From positions 22,483,561 through 22,547,560 of the forward strand of contig NC_088775.1 in assembly GCF_954871325.1 (NCBI RefSeq): a DNA stretch of 64,000 bases, read 5' to 3'. Positions 38,601-44,951 of this stretch are shown piece by piece; position 1 is the first letter of the stretch; each line of letters begins with the position of its first letter. A program made the translations under genes and the position numbers. This DNA is from Gordionus sp. m RMFG-2023. Taxonomy: Eukaryota > Nematomorpha > Gordioida > Chordodea > Parachordodidae. The notes below the pieces were generated by a model. It had not been told where the DNA came from. It made no database searches and saw only the letters and a list, made by a program, of their open reading frames with translations.

Positions 38601-39911
38601 TTTTTAAAGCAAAGAAAAAAAAATATTTTTTAGTCATGAATAAATAAATTTTATTAAAAATTTTTTACTTCAATATTCATAATATTCGTAAATCTATTAT
38701 AATGCCCTTAAAATGATTTTAAAACATAAAAAAGCCTATATAGTATCAAAATAGCACCATATATATATTTAATTCATTATTCACATCATTTATAAATACC
38801 CAGCCATGCTAATTATTGAAAATAAAAATTCAAAACATTAGAGCACATAATATATTTGAAATATTAATTTTAAGTCTTCAAATCAATGTTTAAAAAATTT
38901 AATTTTATGTTTCTCTAATAACTGTAAATTATTGAATAAGTTATTAATGTTATATTCATTATTTAAACTATTTTAGCTTTTAATAAGACTAATAACATCT
39001 GTAAAAGGTTCTTTAAAAAAAGAATTGTTGAACCTTTAATCTGCATTATTTTGCTATTTTGATATAATTAGAACATATAAAATTAGGCTACAATTTTTTA
39101 TCAAAATTGAAAGGGGTTGTGGAAAATCTTGATTTTCTTTCTCATTTGAAATGGAATGACTCATATATTAAAATAGGTATAAAAGCTTCTCCTGATCAGT
39201 AAAACAAAGGGATGTAAAAAAACATTATTATAAGTTGAAAATGTTAAAAAAATTATAAGGTGAGTACAGATTTAATTAATACTTTGGCATGTGATTTTCT
39301 GATTGTTGGCAATCATTTAAATCATCAAGTATTTCAGAATATAAATCAATCAAAGGTAATTTAATATTATTATCCTTATTTTTTTTATGGCCTTTATTGC
39401 AAATCAAAAGTCGTTTGCGTAATTCCCTATTTTCTTCTTCTAGCTTTTCAATTTCTCTTTGATATTTCATTTGAATATCAACTATTTCATTTTTATCCAT
39501 TTCTAAAGTCTTATCATTACCAAATGTATTGTATAGACTGAAAGGAAGGAGAGACATTTTGAGAGATGAATAATCTAATAAACCAATAATATCAATAATA
39601 ATTAATTAAGTACCTTCATATATATCTCCATCATATGAAATAGGTTCGAAAGTAGTATTCAAATATTCATCATATTTTTTATAAAAGTTTTGTAAAGTTT
39701 TATTGAAATTTGCTTTTAAAACTTTTTCTTGATCATGGATTCTCTTTATTATTTGGTCATAATCAGAATCAAAAAAATCTCTAATATCTTTGAAATATTT
39801 AAAAGATGGTAAAAATGTGTGATTATTATATATATTATATCCAGAATAGCCAAGTGCAGAAGTTATAATTAATTTACGATAACGTAAAAGTCGTAAAATT
39901 CTTCGAAACAT
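11478..39911 (-). CDS. OPA1: OPA1-like mitochondrial dynamin GTPase, 13 exons found, 3' end missing
   Basis: OPA1 drives inner mitochondrial membrane fusion and crista shaping by GTP-dependent assembly on the membrane. Thirteen exons (listed separately) join with matching phases into 2472 nt, about 824 codons, with no stop; human OPA1 is about 960 residues. The order is Arg-rich N-terminus and transmembrane segment ([15 protein letters not shown]), coiled coil ([20 protein letters not shown]), then the GTPase with G1 [23 protein letters not shown]3 DLPG and G4 LTKID, then the middle/stalk region and the start of the effector domain ending FLRQQ. About 60 C-terminal residues are absent; intron 13 runs to the left edge or beyond. 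The Met at 39911 follows an in-frame TAG about 13 codons upstream, but an upstream leader exon cannot be excluded. Open exons and concordant phases argue for a live gene. Fungal Mgm1 is less likely because the stalk reads like the animal protein. Confidence 0.93.
11714..11973 (-). CDS. OPA1: OPA1 exon 12
   Basis: Reads [16 protein letters not shown], then [14 protein letters not shown] and TVANYLFK. It corresponds to human DWKKRWLYWKNR and VRKNLESRGVEV. Acceptor ATAG, donor TTTAA|GTTATA, phase 2, followed by a 46-bp intron. Confidence 0.88.
12440..12553 (-). CDS. OPA1: OPA1 exon 11
   Basis: Reads [20 protein letters not shown], then [18 protein letters not shown], matching human HNALEDRSISDKQQWDAA and FMEEAL. 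Acceptor TTAG, donor AAA|GTTTAC, phase 0. Confidence 0.92.
12597..12712 (-). CDS. OPA1: OPA1 exon 10
   Basis: Reads [17 protein letters not shown], then [16 protein letters not shown], aligning with human HDDIFDKLKEAV and HKWNDFAEDSLRVIQ. Acceptor ATAG, donor CAA|GTATAC, phase 0. It is followed by a 43-bp intron. Confidence 0.9.
12713..13714. other. OPA1 intron 9, part without features
   Basis: AT-rich sequence between exon 10 and the hAT at 13715. No coding signal or recognisable repeat was seen on either strand. Confidence 0.5.
15366..15650 (+). mobile_element. tRNA-derived SINE
   Basis: The head resembles a tRNA gene, with GATCCAGTGGTGTTGAG in the box A position and GGTTCAATCCTGG as box B about 50 bp later. 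A non-tRNA body of higher GC than its surroundings follows (ATGTCACCCCGGTCACCGAC). The 3' boundary is uncertain. It is inserted within the hAT at 13715-16922. Confidence 0.6.
15650..15900 (+). repeat. Degenerate GATACTCCGGTGGGAGATC repeats
   Basis: About six imperfect repeats of GATAC(T/A)CC(G/A)(G/A)TGGGAGATC with variable spacing. They follow the SINE head directly and may be its 3' part or a separate minisatellite. GC content is higher than in the flanks. Confidence 0.55.
16931..17486. other. OPA1 intron 9, part next to exon 9
   Basis: AT-rich intron sequence beyond the hAT duplication. No gene or repeat seen. Confidence 0.5.
17487..17762 (-). CDS. OPA1: OPA1 exon 9
   Basis: Reads [20 protein letters not shown], then [17 protein letters not shown] and [17 protein letters not shown]. 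It matches the human segment NEILDEV to VAWETL. Acceptor CTAG, donor AAAG|GTTGTT, phase 1. Confidence 0.93.
17763..18364. other. OPA1 intron 8
   Basis: A 602-bp AT-rich intron from donor GTTATT to acceptor CTAG. No element recognised. Confidence 0.75.
18365..18494 (-). CDS. OPA1: OPA1 exon 8
   Basis: Reads [12 protein letters not shown], then [13 protein letters not shown] and [12 protein letters not shown], the strongly conserved stalk segment of animal OPA1. Acceptor ATAG, donor AGAA|GTTATT, phase 1. Confidence 0.94.
18495..19642. other. OPA1 intron 7
   Basis: A 1148-bp intron from donor GTTTAC to acceptor ATAG. A moderately GC-richer stretch at about 18640-19030 may be an old repeat, but I could not place it in a family. 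Confidence 0.6.
19643..19818 (-). CDS. OPA1: OPA1 exon 7
   Basis: Reads [19 protein letters not shown], then [12 protein letters not shown] and AVSNCFWNM, aligning with human GYFAVVTGKGNSSESIEAI and onward. Acceptor TTAG, donor ATG|GTTTAC, phase 0. Confidence 0.93.
19819..20241. other. OPA1 intron 6
   Basis: A 423-bp intron from donor GTGAGG to acceptor TTAG. Nothing else recognised. Confidence 0.75.
20242..20419 (-). CDS. OPA1: OPA1 exon 6, GTPase G4
   Basis: Reads [16 protein letters not shown], then [12 protein letters not shown] with the G4 motif TKID, then [11 protein letters not shown]. Acceptor GCAG, donor TTAG|GTGAGG. This is the only donor in the gene with G at intron position 5. 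Confidence 0.94.
20515..23110 (+). mobile_element. RTE-type LINE, decayed, in OPA1 intron 5
   Basis: The sequence is clearly richer in GC than its surroundings. In broken frames it reads as an apurinic endonuclease (VGTWNVGKL near 20755, then EGYKLYY-like and [13 protein letters not shown] text near 20870-20985). A reverse transcriptase remnant follows at about 21950-22480 (MVFINLY near 22315). The characteristic RTE/BovB-like C-terminus lies at 22745-23040 ([14 protein letters not shown], then [11 protein letters not shown]). It runs antisense to OPA1. Several frame breaks and stops make it inactive. The 5' end is estimated and no target duplication was resolved. Confidence 0.82.
23196..23305 (-). 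CDS. OPA1: OPA1 exon 5
   Basis: A 110-nt exon found by looking for the expected family sequence between DLPG and DGSIDAERS. It reads [15 protein letters not shown] and then [11 protein letters not shown], close to human OPA1. Acceptor TTAG, donor CAA|GTTATT, phase 0. Confidence 0.92.
23306..24040. other. OPA1 intron 4, start-proximal AT-rich part
   Basis: Intron sequence between exon 5 and the inverted-repeat element. No gene. Short GGGCCG-type stretches near 23770-23800 may be a relic of a repeat. Confidence 0.45.
24041..25513. mobile_element. Long inverted-repeat element in OPA1 intron 4
   Basis: Arms of about 340 bp (24041-24378 and 25160-25513) are complementary with moderate divergence. 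Matching blocks include GCTCTAAATTTTGATTTTA, CCAGGAATGTTTATTAC and ATGAAATCA(C/T)GCATT. The spacer of about 780 bp has no coding sequence. It looks like a non-autonomous DNA element, but no target duplication was resolved. Confidence 0.7.
26740..28450 (+). pseudogene. piggyBac transposase, lightly broken
   Basis: An acidic N-terminus is followed by the transposase core: [31 protein letters not shown] (first Asp), [11 protein letters not shown] (second Asp) and [13 protein letters not shown] (third Asp). Next come [20 protein letters not shown] and a C-terminal Cys-rich finger ([15 protein letters not shown]). All three catalytic Asp residues of the DDD family are present. Breaks: a frameshift near 27340-27350, a stop at 27752-27754, a frame change near 28040, and another near 28110-28130. 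About 560 residues in total. This is a recently dead copy. Confidence 0.88.
28545..28715. mobile_element. Possible piggyBac-derived miniature element or right end
   Basis: TTAACCTCTTAATGGT at 28545 and ACCATTAATGGGTTAA ending at 28715 are near-complementary with TTAA at each outer edge, as piggyBac insertion produces. It may be the right end of the 26740 element or a separate 171-bp non-autonomous copy. Confidence 0.5.
28865..29423 (-). pseudogene. hAT transposase remnant, central part
   Basis: Reads [12 protein letters not shown], then [17 protein letters not shown] and [19 protein letters not shown], the helical region between the catalytic core and the dimerisation domain of hAT transposases. 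Separate frames are joined only by family similarity. The C-terminal piece [19 protein letters not shown] lies at about 25880-25790, on the far side of the piggyBac. Confidence 0.78.
29813..30615. other. OPA1 intron 4, part next to exon 4
   Basis: AT-rich intron. No coding signal. AACGGGCAGGGGCGAAC near 29938 may be an eroded transposon end. Confidence 0.45.
30616..30789 (-). CDS. OPA1: OPA1 exon 4, GTPase G3
   Basis: Starts after acceptor ACACAG and encodes [19 protein letters not shown] and [15 protein letters not shown], with the G3 motif DLPG at the end. Donor CCAG|GTTAAA, phase 1, completed by GT of exon 5. Confidence 0.9.
30790..30840 (-). other. 51-bp stop-free intron in the OPA1 GTPase domain
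   Basis: Runs from GTTTTT to CACAG. It is a multiple of three and has no stop in the OPA1 frame, so it reads through as 17 extra residues ending in VKCNT. Splicing it gives [10 protein letters not shown], which fits the family exactly. Confidence 0.8.
30841..30998 (-). CDS. OPA1: OPA1 exon 3, GTPase G1/G2
   Basis: Encodes the P-loop GDQSSGKTS and the switch I region [13 protein letters not shown], ending HVAQFK. The 3' boundary is placed at AAAG|GTTTTT because removing the next 51 bp restores [10 protein letters not shown], the family sequence. If the 51 bp are kept, the frame stays open and 17 residues are added. Confidence 0.85.
31631..31800. repeat. 84-bp tandem duplication
   Basis: Two near-identical units start at 31631 and 31715, each with ATCTCCATAATCA, CGATCGTTTTCGTATCTCCC or its near copy, and TAGTGTAATGTTAATTTT. 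Non-coding, within OPA1 intron 2. Confidence 0.88.
31910..32472. repeat. 286-bp tandem duplication
   Basis: Units at 31910-32195 and 32196-32472 both begin TTGAAGGGTAATTATTTAG and end near CCTGATCAAAAAACCATG. The second is slightly shorter. The end motif GCCTGATCAA is shared with the inverted-repeat element at 33261-36389. Confidence 0.88.
34229..34790 (-). pseudogene. Tc1/mariner transposase remnant, catalytic half
   Basis: Minus-strand text has the DDE core: [13 protein letters not shown] (first Asp), [10 protein letters not shown] (second Asp), then after a break [15 protein letters not shown] (the Glu), and a C-terminus ending NGYRGQPLN. The spacing of the second Asp to the Glu is about 34 residues, as in Tc1-like families. 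The N-terminal helix-turn-helix half and the terminal repeats are not visible. The frame is broken around 34456 and there is a stop soon after the Glu motif. It lies in the spacer of the inverted-repeat element. Confidence 0.82.
34975..35045 (-). mobile_element. tRNA-like SINE head or decayed tRNA
   Basis: The minus strand reads GCCTAATTGGCAAAAGCG (box A-like) and, 27 bp on, GGGGTTCAAATCCC (box B), followed by a T-run that could end Pol III transcription. The anticodon and acceptor stems do not fold convincingly. I call it tRNA-derived rather than a working tRNA gene. Confidence 0.5.
36428..37175. mobile_element. AT-rich miniature element with ATTCG repeats
   Basis: Left end ACGAATTATTTGTTATTCG and right end TCGAATCGAATAATCA, with many ATTCG/CGAAT motifs inside. 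The same end structure is seen in the better-defined copy at 57302-58139. Boundaries are approximate. Non-coding. Confidence 0.6.
37176..39282. other. OPA1 intron 2, part without recognised genes
   Basis: AT-rich DNA with a C-run near 38033. It has scattered stretches (CAAGCCCATTAGAATTTT, CCCAGCCCATTAAAAGTTTA) related in style to the 33261-36389 arms. No coding sequence. Confidence 0.5.
39283..39574 (-). CDS. OPA1: OPA1 exon 2
   Basis: Follows a 39-bp intron. It carries the coiled coil ([20 protein letters not shown]) and [14 protein letters not shown], which matches the human segment just before the GTPase. It ends HMPK across donor GTATTA, phase 2, and continues into VVVGDQ in exon 3. Confidence 0.88.
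39614..39911 (-). CDS. OPA1: OPA1 exon 1
   Basis: Encodes the Arg-rich start [13 protein letters not shown], which suits a matrix-targeting leader, then the inner-membrane anchor and a charged helical linker. It is much shorter before the anchor than human OPA1. The donor is GAAG|GTACTT, phase 1. Confidence 0.85.
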
Positions 39912-40856
39912 ATTATTAAAAAAATATATAGATTTTTCACAAATTGGTTCCTAAAAACATGACATTTATTGAGGTATATCATATTCAAATTTTATAAAAA
40001 TTAATCGGAGTGTTTTTATTTTAAATTTTAATTATTTATTTATTTATATACAAACTTCCCCAGTAAAAGAGAAGCATTGCTTCCCTTATAATTTTTTTAA
40101 AATTATCAATAAAAAATATGTAACTTTATAATAAATACTGTGATGTTATTTTGGATCAACTCAAGGAATTCATTTTTAATCACATCACCTGTCAGATTTG
40201 ACCACGTTTATGAAAAAATTCTTTATTAACTATTCATTAAAAAAATTTCCATAAATCTTCACTTTTTCATTTTTTGGTATTTTTCTGAAAAATTCATTCG
40301 CCCCGGTATGATTACTTTTCTATATTCTGAAATGGGCCTGAAATATACTCCGATGGCAAAGGTCCATTAATATTTATGAACATCAAATTTGACTTATTTA
40401 CTCTTAAACTAGCTCGATTGTCTTTAATCGAATTCGTATGATGAAAGCCCACACTCGGCAGTATTTCAGGATAAAGAATCCATATTTAAGGGGTTTTTAA
40501 AAATTTTCATTATGAACTTAATTAATATATTGCAGAAGCCAAGTAAACTTTTTTTTTTCTTATTTAATTTGAATCTTTGGCAGATTCTTTATTTGCTTTA
40601 ATAGCGCATCTAGATTTTTAGGTCAATTTTATTTTTGAATAAAGAATACAGTAAAATAGGAATTGTTGTATATAGCTTATTTGCAAATACATTCAAATGC
40701 AAATATCTGATATTTATTAAAATCTACAATGGCATAATGTTAAAAAATATTTTTAAATACAAATCGGTTAAATGCGAAATTTATTAAGTCCCATTTGTAT
40801 GTTAACAAAGCTATTTTTATCAGAATGTCCGAAGCGGCGATTTTTCAATTGGGGAT
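39912..40856. other. Upstream flank of OPA1
   Basis: Probable 5' UTR and promoter region of OPA1. An in-frame TAG about 13 codons before the chosen Met supports that start. A TTTTTAG at about 39950 could be an acceptor of a 5' UTR intron. No clear core promoter motif is recognisable in this AT-rich background. Confidence 0.4.
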
Positions 40857-41175
40857 TAGTAGTAGCGTCACTAGGGGAAAGAGGCGTCTTGAGCTCTGAA
40901 AAATTTGATGAGCCTCTCAAAATTTTGAAATTTTTTTATACCACTAAAAAAAGGTAATTTTGGATAATGTTAGCTAAAAAAGAATGTTATTTTAAATAAT
41001 TTTAGCTAAAAAAATGGATAATTTTAGCAAAAAAGATGTAATTGTGGATAATCTAACTAAAAAAAGTAGATATATTTATATAATCTAGCTTAAAAAATAG
41101 AAGGTAATCTTGGCTAATATTATTTTTAAAAAAATTTTGAGCTTCCTGAGATCATAAAGGCTAGTGACTCTCTGG
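40857..41175. mobile_element. Possible miniature element, GTCACTAG ends
   Basis: GTCACTAGGGG at 40868 faces CTAGTGACTC at 41162. Inside are several degenerate copies of GGATAATTTTAGCTAAAAAA. A related fragment (CCGTCACTAAGG followed by an A/T-rich GAGCCCCC stretch) lies near 26348-26480. No target duplication was confirmed. Confidence 0.45.
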
Positions 41176-41317
41176 AGATTATCTCTAAATAATTTTAAAA
41201 TCATTTTTGAATTTAACATTGGAATAACATTTTACCTTCTATTATTAAAACATGATTTTAATACAAAATGATAACTGTTGTATCTTATAAATTTGTAATT
41301 GATTTATGGACGTTTTG

Positions 41318-42935
41318 CAAAGTTGGGCAGTACCGCGAATACTTGTAACTAAGATACAAGATCCTTTTGTATCTTGTACTTAGTGTTTTTGACATTATTA
41401 ATAAGATACTAATATTTGTATCTAAGATCCTTTATTCTGAAAGGAATCTCATGTCTTTTCATTTTCATTTTCTTGATAGATACTATATAGATTCTTTTTA
41501 ATATTCATGTTAAAACATATTATAGTATATATCTTGTTTTCTACGAGATCTTGTATAAATTTCCTTATTTTTTTCCGCCATATTTTAAATATGATGACAA
41601 TCACAATCCCTATTAGATGGAAAATTTACAAATCATATTAAGGTTAAATAGATAAATACTAACAACACCTAAACGAAATAAGTACAGATTATATTTTATA
41701 TATAAATGTAACTCGATATAATATCATTACCAATATTTTATGTAATATTTTTTAATTTGTAGGATGATTAACACATATAGTAGTGAAGGAGAAGGTAATT
41801 AAATTTAAATTATAGAAATAAGTTCCCGTGAATCAAATCCAAATCTTAAGATTTTATATGGAAATTTTTAAAATAAAAGTTAAAAAAGACAATCAGGCTA
41901 GATGTAAAACCTGAATAAACAAAAAAATGATAAAGGGTTACAAATTTTGTTAAACATATTAAAGTATATTATTTATATATGGTTAAAAGGGACATAGGTT
42001 ATCTTAAAAATTTAAGTTTACAATATTGTCTACCTTTATTAATGCCCCAGATGGTATGGGCAAAGGATTTTGATAAAATATTTTCCTATAATATGAATAT
42101 AATGAGGTTTTGTGATTAAGAACTTATGGATTGAGTTGAAAAAATACTTTTAAAATATATTATTAAAAGCCCTATATCTATTACCAGAGTATATAATCAG
42201 GCTCAAACTGATTACATTAGTAGATTTAACATCTAATAAAGAGAATGATGATTATTTTTCTTTTGGTGAAACAAATGTTGCTGAGTTCAATAATACAAAT
42301 AACATTAAACTGGAGGTTTTAAATTATATTAAAGAAAGCAGAAATACATATAAATGCTAAATTATTATCCTTCCATTAAGGAAATGTTTTAAAAATACTG
42401 TAATGTAATACCTTGATCAGCTCCAATTGAAAGGTTATTTATTTGGCAAAATGTTAAGTACGCTGAAACGGCAAAGATCTAATGATAAATTATTTGAAAA
42501 TTTGATTATCTTATAAAATAATGAATCTATTTTAAATACTCTTTTGCGAATATATTTCAACTCTCATTAAATATACTAGTTACTCTTCACTATCTTTGCT
42601 AAGAATGGGCTGATAATAATATTATAATGCGAGATTATTATAATTAACATATCATTAAATATTTTAAAATATCCATTCTTATTATATGCTTATGTTATGT
42701 TCATAAATAAATAATAAAAACTGTATTTTATACTATTCTAATTTAATTGGTAATGATAATTTAGAAGTATTTTATATTCAAGGTACTCTAATTAGGCAAA
42801 ATATACAAGTATCTTTTATCTTGTATCTTTTTGATATTTTAAAAAAGATACAGTATCTGTATCTAAGATTGATTTTTCCCCAAAGAATATGTATCTATAT
42901 CTAGATTCTTTTTTCGGAGGACCTGCCCAACTCTG
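41318..42935. mobile_element. hAT element with AGTTGGGCAG ends
   Basis: Ends CAAAGTTGGGCAG and CTGCCCAACTCTG, flanked by ACGTTTTG at 41310-41317 and 42936-42943. Subterminal GATACAAGTAT-like repeats occur on both sides. The interior has only very decayed text (for example NDDYFSFGETNVAEF near 42245-42285) and no usable transposase. A truncated relative lies inverted at 5590-6091. Confidence 0.85.
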
Positions 42936-42943
42936 ACGTTTTG

Positions 42944-44032
42944 TAAATATATTTTCAAGAGGAATATATTCTTTTTAATTATTATTTAATATCACCTGAT
43001 TTTCCTTTGTTTTTGTATAAGAGATTTAGTAAGTTATGATATTAGTATAATAAAAGATTTGGATGGATATTGATATTGGTATATAAATAAAAAATATACC
43101 TTTATCAGAGTTTGATTCGAATATGACAATGATAAATATTATTATAAAGAATTAATGATAGTAGTGAATTATTATTTAATGCTTAAAATGTTATTAATAA
43201 TTATTAGAATAAATATAAAACATTAAAACTTAAACAAAAGGCTGAGGTTATTTATAAATTGGATATATCGACGAAAGATTCCTTAACAATCTGCCACAAT
43301 ACTCGCCAAATTTATAACCTCACAAAAAATTATATTTATAAATCTTTTAAGCCTATTTAGGCTAGAAAAAACAATTAAAAATTTGCTGGTGATAATTAAT
43401 GTGTTTCTAAAAATAAGCCACGAACTTACATATATTTAAGGTAATGCAATCTTTTCATAATTTAGTTGATAATCACTTTATTTTTATAAAAATAAATATA
43501 AATGTATTAAATACATGAATATATTTTATTGAAGAGCGATCTAAGAGTTAAAAACTTTATTTTTTCAAGTTTAGACACATAATGTATATATGCGAGTTAT
43601 TTTTTGAATTTAGACGCACCCTATAGTTTTAAAGAGGTATATTTGGCTCAATTCTAAAAATCTATAATATTATATATTAATTAATGAAAAATTTGATACA
43701 GAACTATTATATAAAATATTAGAATAAAATTAGTACTGTATATACTGGAATTATAAGTAACTAATTATAACAAATTATTATGAAATCAAATTTACATTTT
43801 AAAAAAAGCGTATATATGAGCTGCGAAAAAATTAAATTGTTTATTTTATAAATAATTTGGATTACGATGTTAAGGAAAAGTGTGTTATAAAATCATCAAT
43901 CATAAATTTTTCAAATACATCAATTTCACTGGATATTAATAGTAAATTTACTAAAAAAGATACGAAATTTTATTCCTCATTTGAGTTTTGTTTATTTTCC
44001 TGTTCATTGTTGTAATGAATTAAATTAGAGAA
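42944..44032. other. Intergenic AT-rich DNA
   Basis: No open frame with family signal and no repeat recognised on either strand. Confidence 0.5.
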
Positions 44033-44289
44033 AAAAGAAATAATATTCAAAAGAAGTAATATTCAAAAGAAGTAATATTCAAAAGAAGTAATATTCAAAA
44101 GAAATAATATTCAAAAGAAGTAATATTCAAAAGAAGTAATATTCAAAAGAAGTAATATTCAAAAGAAGTAATATTCAAAAGAAGTAATATTCAAAAGAAA
44201 TAATATTCAAAAGAAATAATATTCAAAAGAAGTAATATTCAAAAGAAGTAATATTCAAAAGAAGTAATATTCAAAAGAAGTAATATTCA
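44033..44289 (+). repeat. 16-bp minisatellite, 16 copies
   Basis: Sixteen head-to-tail copies of AGAAGTAATATTCAAA. The only variation is AGAAATAATATTCAAA in a few units. Confidence 0.97.
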
Positions 44290-44951
44290 AATCGATTGTT
44301 TAACAGAAAAGCGAAGATTTATTAGATTATTTGAGTAAAGACGATGCAAATGAATGGGAAAGAAAAGTATATATAATCGGGAATAAGAAAATGATCATGA
44401 TTTTACGAACTTAATTTTTAATTTTAATTTATATTAATTTTATTTTTCTTTTATTTTGATTATGTTTTCACCTTATATTTAAGTATTTAATAAAGATTTA
44501 CTATCATTTTAGTTCTAACTTTTCTTTATTTGACAACGGTTCTAATCTCCTAATTCTAAATTTAACTAAAATTTTAACTCTCTCGGCTGAATAGGAAGTA
44601 GAAGGAAGGGTTAATAAATATTTATATAATAAATTTAAATTATAATAAGAATTTAATTTATTTAAATGTCGGTGGTAATATAGATGAATACTTTAGACAT
44701 TTTTTTGTTTTATATTTTCCTTGTTAATATTTTCTTCTGTAGTTTGATCATTTGCAATACCTTTAATAGGGTGTAACTAAACTGAGAATTGACAGGTAAA
44801 CTGCGAATGGACAGGTACTTGAGAATAGACAGGTATAAATTTATTTATGGCCTATCAATTATATTTTAAAAATATAATGTATTATGTAGATCAAATTTAT
44901 TTTCAAAATTAAAATTATCTAAATAAATAAAATAGAATATGGTAGAAAGAG
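44290..44951. other. Intergenic AT-rich DNA
   Basis: No gene. Three diverged GA(G/A)(A/T)(T/G)GACAGGTA-like repeats lie near 44785-44840. Confidence 0.5.

Noticed and set aside
11478-39911. OPA1 as a processed or decayed pseudogene.
   Set aside because: Introns are present, all exon phases agree, no stop interrupts about 824 codons, and G1, G3 and G4 motifs are intact.
11478-39911. Fungal Mgm1 as the identity of the GTPase gene.
   Set aside because: The P-loop region ([16 protein letters not shown]) and stalk ([21 protein letters not shown]) follow animal OPA1 rather than the fungal form.
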